From the IMG/VR virus record IMGVR_UViG_3300017963_000152, positions 1 through 37,400 of that record: 37,400 bases of DNA; one strand, 5' to 3'. This stretch comes from a virus. Position numbers and translations under genes: made by a program. Of the stretch, positions 30,434 through 36,910 are shown in pieces. How positions within the stretch are numbered: the stretch's first letter is position 1; every line of letters begins with the position of its first letter. The notes under the pieces were generated by a model, which saw only the letters and a program-made list of their open reading frames with translations, had not been told where the DNA came from and did not search any database.

Positions 30434-31885
30434 TCACTCAGCCTCGTCACTAGGTAGTGGGCCACCCGTTGGCCTGTTGAGCACGTCAGCCTGTGCCTTG
30501 GCGCCCATTGCAGACAACTCGTCACGCACTTTCAGGTTGTCCTCGAGGTTGGCACGTGCCTTGTCACGTGGCACGTCAGGGTTGTACTCGAGGTATATGT
30601 CAATTTGTGAAATGGCACCTTGAGCCAACAGCCACTCTTGCTCTGAGCGTTTTTCTCGAGGGTCAGTTGGTATGACCTGTGTGTCAAAGTCAACAACGAG
30701 CTCGTCAATGGCGTTGACGTCAGGCACCGTGGTGTGGTCAATACCACCCTTGGCGTTGTTGTGTACCGTGAGCATTTCAAACGCCAGGCGCCACAGGTCA
30801 AGCTCACTCTGCCGGTACAACTCACGCTTGCGTGTCAGTGCCGTGAGAAATGGCCGCCACCTGAGGCTCAAGGCATACCCACTCTCAGTTTCACCGGCGC
30901 TCACATTGACGAGTTTGACCGGCACCCTGGCCTGGTTGCTCACCCACGTCAGCCACCAGTCAAAAAACTGCAAGAGCTCACCCAACGGTGCGCCTGGCCT
31001 CAAGTATTTGGCGTCAACCCCCTCACCTGGTATTTGCAGTGCGCGGCCAGGTCCAACCTCGAGCTCACCGGCCACACCACCTGTTATGACCAGTTGAGCA
31101 AACCCTTGTTTGTTGACCAACTGGGCAAACTTGGTGAGGTACTCGTTGAGCGTGCGGTTGCCCTTGCTCACGTCTGAAATTGGCGTCATACCGTACCAAC
31201 TGGCGGGGTCAAATCGTGCGCGAAACGGCACAATGGGCAACGTGGGCCAGTACGGGTTGAGGCCGGCGTCAATACGGTCACGGCCCCAAAACACCTCATA
31301 CGTGCCCTTGTCGGTCCAACGCTCGAGGTACACTCTCTCTTGCAGTCTGCCGTCAACCATGCGTGCCTGAGGAAACGCCACGTCAAAACCAATGAGGGTT
31401 TCATGGTCACCCTCTGCCGGCCAAGGTGTCACGTACTCAGCACTATATGGTTGAAACCTGAGCCGGCGTGTCTTTGGGTTGAAACGCGGCACCACCGCAC
31501 ACGTGCCGCTGACCTCTGTTATGAGTTGCACTTTCTCAGTCCAAAAGAGCTTGCCACCGGCCCATTTGACCAGGCTCTCGAGTAATTTCTGTTGAGCCTC
31601 AAAGCCGGCGCCTGAAAACTTGCGGTCAACGCCAAGGCCGTATATGTTGTCAACGTATGCGTCAACTATTGGTGCGGTGACGTTGAGGGTGTGTTTGTGT
31701 TTGGTGTCAAACTCTGTTTTTGTCTCACGCTCGTTGCGCTGAAAATACAGGTCAGTCTCACCGCGGTAAAAGTCCCAGTTGCGTTGGCATTGCTCTGCAA
31801 ACCTCACCTCGTCACCAGTGAGTATGCCACGCACGCTCTGTTTGACCACCTCACCCGCTCTTGACTCAAACAATGGTATGGTCAA
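30434..31885 (-). CDS. Portal protein
   Basis: 483 residues from TTG 31885 behind GAGAGGTGAGAGGCA. RNWDFYRGETDLYFQRNERE, LNVTAPIVDAYVDNIYGLGV, a beta wing (RFNPKTRRLRFQPYSAEYVT, RVYLERWTDKGTYEVFWGRD), SKGNRTLNEYLTKFAQLVNK and ETESGYALSLRWRPFLTALT are in the order found in SPP1 gp6/HK97-like portals (membrane-like N-terminal helices, wing, stem, crown). Forms the dodecameric DNA gate of the head. Adjacent to terminase and minor head genes. Confidence 0.88.
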   Translation of the reverse strand: MTIPLFESRAGEVVKQSVRGILTGDEVRFAEQCQRNWDFYRGETDLYFQRNERETKTEFDTKHKHTLNVTAPIVDAYVDNIYGLGVDRKFSGAGFEAQQKLLESLVKWAGGKLFWTEKVQLITEVSGTCAVVPRFNPKTRRLRFQPYSAEYVTPWPAEGDHETLIGFDVAFPQARMVDGRLQERVYLERWTDKGTYEVFWGRDRIDAGLNPYWPTLPIVPFRARFDPASWYGMTPISDVSKGNRTLNEYLTKFAQLVNKQGFAQLVITGGVAGELEVGPGRALQIPGEGVDAKYLRPGAPLGELLQFFDWWLTWVSNQARVPVKLVNVSAGETESGYALSLRWRPFLTALTRKRELYRQSELDLWRLAFEMLTVHNNAKGGIDHTTVPDVNAIDELVVDFDTQVIPTDPREKRSEQEWLLAQGAISQIDIYLEYNPDVPRDKARANLEDNLKVRDELSAMGAKAQADVLNRPTGGPLPSDEAE

Positions 31886-31909
31886 TGCCTCTCACCTCTC
31901 TCAGCGGCC

Positions 31910-33322
31910 TCATGCCGGCACCGTCACTGGCCTTGGCTCTCTCAGCGCACCTCTCAGTGCAATGACAATGGCGTCAACAATGTCGTTGGGCTCGTCAGGG
32001 AAGTCACACAACTGTTGTATGGCCACCTCGAGCTCAGGCCGAACAAAAAACTCACCACGCTGACACCTGGCGGCCAAGTCCTGGTATGGTGCGCCGGCAA
32101 TGGTGGCGGTTTTACCCTTGCCTCGAGGCTTGCCTTGAGTGGTGTGTATTGGCATGACCCTCGTGACACCCCTCGAGCGTGCGTGCTGTGCCATGACGAG
32201 TTGGTACCCATTTGACTCAACAAACGTGCGCCGGCGGTTGAGGAAACGGTCATTGGCACGGCGTATGGCGTCAACTTGCTCGTCGAGCGTGAGCCTGGCC
32301 GTGTAACAGTCCAACAGAAACGTGCGCCACTCAGTGGCCGGCCTGTGAAAGTGGGCAATGCCAATGGTGGCAGTTGCAAACTTAGAGCTCTCAGCGTCGT
32401 TGGGCACCTCACCCTCAGCGTCACCCTCGTACTCAATGGTGTCGTCGAGTGCCGCGGCCAGGTCCACTCCCACAAACACGGTGAGGTCACTCAGGTCAAT
32501 GGCTCTGAGCTCGTATGGCCTGAGCCACCGGCGCTGTATGAGCCGGCCAGTCATTTCTTTGGGGTCACACTGGTACTGTGCGTTGAATGGCGCCGGCCCC
32601 ATTGCCTGACGCTGTTGTATGAGGTCAAGTGCGGTGCGTACCTCGTGCCATAGCACTGGCCCAAACACCTTGCGTGCCCATGACCCCTTGTCAGGTAGTG
32701 CCGGCAACACCATGACGTTACCTCTAAAGTGAGGGTCATTGGCCTCAACCTCACCGGCCAAGTCGTACGGATTGACCCTCACACCAACCCAAAACAGGGT
32801 TGGGTCAGGCTCGTCGTCTGCCAACCTGGTACTGGCCTTTTGGTAGAAATGGCCCTTGACTGTTTCACGCTGACTGTGCGTGCGTTGGTCCTCAGGTTGG
32901 TATATGTCGTCGAGGTACAAACGCTTATAGTGCCCACTGAGCACCTGACCCTTGAGACTCAGTGCCGCAAATGTGGGCTCTTTGAAAATGCGTGTGCGGC
33001 CTCGTACGGTCCAACTCTCTTTGCCCCAGTCCTCAGAGCCACGTTGTGGCCCAAACACCCAGTCAATTTCTTCAGTTTCGAGGCTGTCACGTGCCGCCTG
33101 GCCAATGCGCTCTGACACACCGTCAACACGAGAAATGAGCCCCTCTCGAGTGTTGGGGTCAATGAGCACGTCATACACAATACCGTTGAGTATGCACGTG
33201 GTTGTCTTGGTGTGTCCTGGTGCCGTCAGCAACAGTGACCACAGGCCACGGCGCATTTCTTGAAACGTGAACATGGCCAGGTGTAGGTCATGAGTCTGAC
33301 GGCCTAAAAGACTTTGCACCAC
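31910..33322 (-). CDS. terL: Terminase large subunit
   Basis: About 470 residues if started at GTG 33322; the start is uncertain (ATG 33274 is 15 residues before the Walker A loop, and no strong ribosome-binding site is near either). The ATPase Walker A reads LLLTAPGHTKTTT (Lys39), a variant with G-H-T-K-T-T instead of GxGKT. Walker B is RLYLDDIYQ (Asp138-Asp139). The RNase H-like nuclease has VFVGVDLAAA (Asp287), TFVESNGYQ (Glu369) and NDIVDAIVIAL (Asp450). It packages DNA through the portal and cuts headful or cohesive ends. Overlaps the small subunit gene. Confidence 0.9.
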   Translation of the reverse strand: MVQSLLGRQTHDLHLAMFTFQEMRRGLWSLLLTAPGHTKTTTCILNGIVYDVLIDPNTREGLISRVDGVSERIGQAARDSLETEEIDWVFGPQRGSEDWGKESWTVRGRTRIFKEPTFAALSLKGQVLSGHYKRLYLDDIYQPEDQRTHSQRETVKGHFYQKASTRLADDEPDPTLFWVGVRVNPYDLAGEVEANDPHFRGNVMVLPALPDKGSWARKVFGPVLWHEVRTALDLIQQRQAMGPAPFNAQYQCDPKEMTGRLIQRRWLRPYELRAIDLSDLTVFVGVDLAAALDDTIEYEGDAEGEVPNDAESSKFATATIGIAHFHRPATEWRTFLLDCYTARLTLDEQVDAIRRANDRFLNRRRTFVESNGYQLVMAQHARSRGVTRVMPIHTTQGKPRGKGKTATIAGAPYQDLAARCQRGEFFVRPELEVAIQQLCDFPDEPNDIVDAIVIALRGALREPRPVTVPA

Positions 33323-33893
33323 GCAACGGCCAATGACTCTCGACCTCACTGACGACACGTCCTTGACTGCCGCCTTTATCAAACAGCGCCGTGAGTCTCT
33401 CAGCCGCGTCACGCTCTCTTGCAAGCTCAACCTGTAGCTCTGCCACTGTGAGCTCGCTGAGGTGGCCGTTGTCACCAGGCACCCCCTTGCCGGCTTGACC
33501 AGGTACCGGCGCAATGTCCTTGAGCAAGGTGACCACACGCATGAGCTCACCCACGGTCAGCACGTTTTCATGCCCACGTTTGCGTGCCTTGACCTCGAGC
33601 TCGAGCCTCAGCCACCTCTCGAGCTTGATGAGAGCACGGTTGAGCAACTCACCGGCCAAGGTCACGTTGTGTTTGGCGTGGGTGGCCCACTGGTCACGTA
33701 TGTGTTTGGCAAATGGCGGGTGACGGTCCCAACGTCTGACAGTGTCCTCACAGACTCTCAACCGGCGTGCAATGGCCGCCTGAGACAAGTGACCGGCACC
33801 ACGTAACGCAATAAACTCGAGGTGTTTGCCCTCAAACTCGTTGACGTCCTCAGGCAATGTGTGTGGCGCTTTTCGTTGGGTTTGACGAGGCAC
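33288..33893 (-). CDS. Probable terminase small subunit
   Basis: About 201 residues from GTG 33893 (MPRQTQRKAPHTLPEDVNEF) with GGTGGT eight bases before; GTG 33950 gives 220 residues but no signal. A helix-turn-helix is visible in LSQAAIARRLRVCEDTVRRW (about 38-57). Helices typical of oligomerising small terminases follow (ELLNRALIKLERWLRLELEV, VGELMRVVTLLKDIAP), then a C-terminal acidic/basic tail. It recognises the packaging site and feeds the large subunit, which is the next gene. Assigned by HTH and position. Confidence 0.75.
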   Translation of the reverse strand: MPRQTQRKAPHTLPEDVNEFEGKHLEFIALRGAGHLSQAAIARRLRVCEDTVRRWDRHPPFAKHIRDQWATHAKHNVTLAGELLNRALIKLERWLRLELEVKARKRGHENVLTVGELMRVVTLLKDIAPVPGQAGKGVPGDNGHLSELTVAELQVELARERDAAERLTALFDKGGSQGRVVSEVESHWPLRGAKSFRPSDS

Positions 33894-33941
33894 TGGCTGA
33901 CACCACCCCTGAAATACACAGGCGCGTGCAACCAACTCACC

Positions 33942-33970
33942 AAATGACACAAACGTCGTGCCAGTGTCAA
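33942..33970 (-). promoter_or_regulatory. Possible late promoter
   Basis: A perfect -35 hexamer TTGACA (minus, 33970-33965) with 17 bases to TCATTT (33947-33942), a weak -10. If real, transcription would begin near 33935, which supports the GTG 33893 start of the small terminase. Low certainty because the -10 match is poor and the host sigma factor is unknown. Confidence 0.25.
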
Positions 33971-33989
33971 CAGGTTTTTTTCCAACGAG

Positions 33990-34079
33990 AAACAGCCGGC
34001 CTCACCAGGTGCGGGGTTGCGCGGGGTTGCGCTGTCGTCAATACTCGTGAGAGTTGACGCACCAGTGAGCCGGCTGTTT
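33990..34079. repeat. Long inverted repeat enclosing two 10-bp direct repeats
   Basis: AAACAGCCGGC-CTCACC at 33990 pairs with GGTGAGCCGGCTGTTT-like sequence ending at 34079. Allowing single-base bulges, the arms extend to about 24 bp (33990-34013 with 34056-34079). The loop holds two exact copies of GCGGGGTTGC (34011-34020, 34021-34030) and a small GTCAA...GTTGAC palindrome. It lies between the replication gene and the terminase genes. Candidate replication origin, packaging site or early/late control element. Confidence 0.8.
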
Positions 34080-34100
34080 TTTGACAACGGTTTGCAGTGT

Positions 34101-35105
34101 TCACTCAGGCATGGGTTTGGCCTCAAGACTAAATGCCTCGAGCAAGAGCCGGCCCTTGCCTGAGCGTGTAAACTCATGCTCGTCACGCTTGTTGTGTTCA
34201 TGCTGTACGAGGTTGGCCTGGTGTCTAAACTCTCTCGTGCAAACAGCATACAGGTTGCGGGTGTCAGGCACCTTGGTGAGTTTGGGTGTCACAGAGGTCA
34301 GGGTACGTTTGAGAGCCTCAACGGCCACGTCGAGAGGTACCTTGCGCTCTTGGCTGAGTTTGAGTATGTTGGTGAGCCACGAGTACACCCTGAAACTGGG
34401 TGCGCAAGGCTCAAACGGCCTTGCTAGTGTTGTGAGCTCGTCACGGTCAGTTTTTGAAAGTGTTGAGAGACTGCGCACCGCGGCCTCTGTGGTTTCCTCT
34501 GAGTCACATGACCCCAACTGAGGTGAGGGTTGGTCAGAGGCACCCTGAGCCGGCGGTGCGCTTTTTTTTACGTAGTCTCTCTCTCTCTCTCCCTCTCTCT
34601 CTCCCTCTGTGAGTAACTCTTGGTTGTCACCTTGGGTTGTAACGTCAGGTGACGAATCAGAGTTACACCCGCCGGTTGTAACGTCAGGTTGTAACTTTTG
34701 AGCCTCACGGTACCTCTTTTGCCGGCGGTACTCACTGTTGTATTTTCTGTAGTTTGGCACACTTATGACGTTGTTAGCTCTGACCTGTATCATGCCGGCC
34801 TTGGCAAAAAGAGCCTTGGCCTCAGCCCACAAATATGGTGTCAAATTGAGGGTTGTTCGCAGTTGTAAATCAGTGTACCCAACACCTCGTGCCGGTTGTA
34901 TGAGCCCGTCGTCACTGTACGCACCGTCAGTCACGAGGCACAATATGTCACCCCAAATGCCTCTCATGGCCGCACATTTCAGTGGCGTCAAGGCCATAAA
35001 CATACGCTCTTTGGGTGTGGGGTCACGTCCCTCAGGCTCACGGCCTCTCAGTGCCCCTCTGAGTACCTGGTCAGCAAAAACCTTGTGCCACGTGCGGTGC
35101 GACAA
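34101..35105 (-). CDS. Replication initiation / replisome organiser-like protein
   Basis: About 334 residues from TTG 35105 (MSHRTWHKVFADQVLRGALR), seven bases after GAGGGGGG; TTG 35129 overlaps that site. The N-terminal 140 residues (MRGIWGDILCLVTDGAYSDD, LRTTLNLTPYLWAEAKALFA, NNVISVPNYRKYNSEYRRQK) form a winged-helix-type domain seen in phage replication organisers. A low-complexity hinge follows (EGEREGERER), coded by a GA microsatellite. The C-terminal domain contains FRVYSWLTNILKLSQERKVP and RNLYAVCTREFRHQ, helicase-loader-like. Last gene of the early block, next to a large inverted repeat that could be the origin. An A8 run in the hinge allows frameshifting. Confidence 0.7.
   Translation of the reverse strand: MSHRTWHKVFADQVLRGALRGREPEGRDPTPKERMFMALTPLKCAAMRGIWGDILCLVTDGAYSDDGLIQPARGVGYTDLQLRTTLNLTPYLWAEAKALFAKAGMIQVRANNVISVPNYRKYNSEYRRQKRYREAQKLQPDVTTGGCNSDSSPDVTTQGDNQELLTEGEREGERERDYVKKSAPPAQGASDQPSPQLGSCDSEETTEAAVRSLSTLSKTDRDELTTLARPFEPCAPSFRVYSWLTNILKLSQERKVPLDVAVEALKRTLTSVTPKLTKVPDTRNLYAVCTREFRHQANLVQHEHNKRDEHEFTRSGKGRLLLEAFSLEAKPMPE
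34575..34614. repeat. CT/GA microsatellite within the replication gene
   Basis: Runs of CT dinucleotides interrupted by CCC on the plus strand, coding for alternating Glu-Arg in the hinge of the replication protein. An A8 homopolymer (minus; 34562-34569) follows directly. Both are slippage-prone. Confidence 0.9.
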
Positions 35106-35125
35106 TTTCTCACCCCCCTCTGTCG

Positions 35126-35539
35126 TCAACGGTCCCAGTCACCCTCAGGCGCACCGTTGAGCTCGTCATACCGGCGTGCCCAACGCTCTCGTGCGCGGTG
35201 CCCTTGTGGGCTCTCAGTAAACTCGTACGGGTCAAGAGCGTTGTTGACCTCGAGTTGGTCAGGCTCGAGCGGTCCTTGGTGAGCCTTGCGGTACGGTCCT
35301 GGCCTGAAACCCGCAAACTGGCCGTTGACCACCTCGAGCTCGTCAAGAGCGCCGTCTGAGTCATAACAGAATAGGCGCCGGCCTGGCGGCAACTCACCGG
35401 CGGCAACCAGGCGCTCAACCACACCCTCAGCGTCGTTGGTCACCGTAAAGTGTACGGTCCACGGTCCCAAGTCACGTATGACAAGCCTCTCAGGTGAGCT
35501 CTCTCGTGACATAATGTCAAACCTTGCCGGTTGTCCCAT
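35126..35539 (-). CDS. Unknown early protein
   Basis: 137 residues from ATG 35539 (MGQPARFDIMSRESSPERLV) after AAGGGGGTTGCAC. Segments LGPWTVHFTVTNDAEGVVER and GRRLFCYDSDGALDELEVVN look like an alpha/beta domain; the tail is rich in charged residues (RARERWARRYDELNGAPEGD). Between MazG and the replication gene. No family recognised. Confidence 0.7.
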   Translation of the reverse strand: MGQPARFDIMSRESSPERLVIRDLGPWTVHFTVTNDAEGVVERLVAAGELPPGRRLFCYDSDGALDELEVVNGQFAGFRPGPYRKAHQGPLEPDQLEVNNALDPYEFTESPQGHRARERWARRYDELNGAPEGDWDR

Positions 35540-35819
35540 GTGCAACCCCCTTGCGTTGTCTGCCGGCCTCAACGTCAGCCATGACGGCCTGACCCTTGAG
35601 AGCGCGGTCAAGAGCCTCAATACCGGCCACAGCCACAGCGGCCACTTGCACGAGCTCAGCACGGTACTGCAACAGGTCACGCTCGAGCACGGCCTTGCAA
35701 GCCTCGCCGGTTTCCTCAGTCAGTATGACAAGCCAGCAGGCGGGGTGGTGGTCCTGTTGACCCCACTTGGCCTCTTGGCGCTCTCTCTCGTTGACCACCT
35801 CACCGTACACGTCACTCAT
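35517..35819 (-). CDS. MazG-like nucleotide pyrophosphohydrolase
   Basis: 100 residues from ATG 35819, overlapping the upstream stop (ATGA). The all-alpha NTP-PPase pattern is clear: VVNERERQEAKWG, ACWLVILTEETGEACKAVLE with the ExxE motif (Glu35/36/39), and YRAELVQVAAVAVAGIEALD with Glu55. Such phage enzymes hydrolyse nucleotides (dNTPs or possibly ppGpp) in the cytoplasm to tune the host pool during replication. Length matches small phage MazG-like proteins. Confidence 0.82.
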   Translation of the reverse strand: MSDVYGEVVNERERQEAKWGQQDHHPACWLVILTEETGEACKAVLERDLLQYRAELVQVAAVAVAGIEALDRALKGQAVMADVEAGRQRKGVAHGTTGKV

Positions 35820-36229
35820 GGCCACCACCTCACCAGGTCAATACCCTCAGGTAAGTCGTCCTGGTCAGTCAAGTCGTCCTCATAGTCGTCAAAGAGCAAC
35901 CCCTTGAGCTCGTACTGAGGGTCAGGGTGGTATTGCTCGTCAAGAGATACCGGCGTGAAAGCGTCCCAGTCGTTGAAAGCCTCACGCTCAGCCTCAATGT
36001 GCGCCGTGACCCACTCGTTGTGCCGGTCCCAAATGCGCCTGTGGTGGTGGCCACAAAACCAGTGCCCACAGAGCTCATGAGTGCCCAAGTGGCCACACTG
36101 CCGTGGCAACTCACGCCGGCCCGGTGGTGTGACCTCAAAGTCACAGTACCCCTTGTCACCCTCGTCAGCATTGAGAGGTGCCCACAACCAGGGTGGCGTG
36201 GGTACCTCATGTGTGTCGTCAGCCGGCAT
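35816..36229 (-). CDS. His/Cys-rich early protein
   Basis: 137 residues from ATG 36229 (MPADDTHEVPTPPWLWAPLN) after AAGAGGG; ATG 36307 is a weaker alternative. The core PRQCGHLGTHELCGHWFCGH then HHRRIWDRH gives several Cys and His that could bind one or two zinc ions. The C-terminus is acidic (LLFDDYEDDLTDQDDLPEGI). One of the early Cys-rich set. No family recognised. Confidence 0.7.
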   Translation of the reverse strand: MPADDTHEVPTPPWLWAPLNADEGDKGYCDFEVTPPGRRELPRQCGHLGTHELCGHWFCGHHHRRIWDRHNEWVTAHIEAEREAFNDWDAFTPVSLDEQYHPDPQYELKGLLFDDYEDDLTDQDDLPEGIDLVRWWP

Positions 36230-36668
36230 GTGCCAAACCCTCTTGCCTTGACCACAACCTGGTGAAACGGTACCGGCGCCGGCGTCGAGGCCGCCTGTAT
36301 GGTACATAGTCAGTTGGCTCGAGCCAAAAAGAGGCCACAAATGAGGGTGCAAATGGGTGTATTGCCCCAGTGGCCTCAGCCACCGCCAGGTATGCCAGGT
36401 CAGTGTTGTCACGAGCTCGAGCATACGCGGGGTGTGGCAGAAATGTGACCTGGTCATGGTACACGAGAGCCGACAGGTACGGGTTGTGACCCTGAGCCAC
36501 CCAACGCTCGAACATGGCCCAAAACGAGGCCACAAACCAACCCTGGCACTCGAGCTCAGCAAGCCTCGTGTTGACGTTTTCAGGCACCATGCCACGGTAG
36601 TACACGAGCATGGTGTACGGCATACGTATGAGAGGCCGGCACCTCTTGAGCGCCACTTGAGCTCTCAT
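36219..36668 (-). CDS. Unknown early protein
   Basis: 149 residues, start overlapping the upstream stop (ATGA at 36665-36668) with TCTGAGGTACCAGTC in front. PYTMLVYYRGMVPENVNTRL, ASFWAMFERWVAQGHNPYLS, HDQVTFLPHPAYARARDNTD and AYLAVAEATGAIHPF suggest a globular alpha/beta protein; it ends in an Arg-rich tail (YRRPRRRRRYRFTRLWSRQE). An enzyme fold is possible, but I recognise no family. Confidence 0.7.
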   Translation of the reverse strand: MRAQVALKRCRPLIRMPYTMLVYYRGMVPENVNTRLAELECQGWFVASFWAMFERWVAQGHNPYLSALVYHDQVTFLPHPAYARARDNTDLAYLAVAEATGAIHPFAPSFVASFWLEPTDYVPYRRPRRRRRYRFTRLWSRQEGLAHAG

Positions 36669-36910
36669 GACTGGTACCTCAGAGGTGGCGTGGTGTACCT
36701 CTCAATGGCGTCGTAGTGTTGCCAACATACGTACAGCGTTTGACCACACACCTTGACCTTGAAACCTCGTTGTGCTGAGCGCCGGCACTGCCGCGGGTGG
36801 TCCTTGCCGGCGTCACCTCGTGACACATGCCGGCAACACCACTCAACAATAGGCTCGTCACCCTCGCCAGGTACATACACCCAGTCAGGCATTTGGCTCT
36901 GTTTTCTCAT
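36665..36910 (-). CDS. Small Cys-rich early protein
   Basis: 81 residues, ATG 36910 with AGGAG eight bases before, inside the end of the pentapeptide gene. VEWCCRHVSRGDAG, HPRQCRRSAQRGFKVKVC and LYVCWQHYDAIERY give a C-C-x-H ... C ... C ... C-x-x-H spacing typical of small zinc-binding phage proteins. ATG 36892 is an alternative with a weak signal. It marks the right border of the pentapeptide island: its first codons come from sequence of foreign composition. Confidence 0.65.
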   Translation of the reverse strand: MRKQSQMPDWVYVPGEGDEPIVEWCCRHVSRGDAGKDHPRQCRRSAQRGFKVKVCGQTLYVCWQHYDAIERYTTPPLRYQS

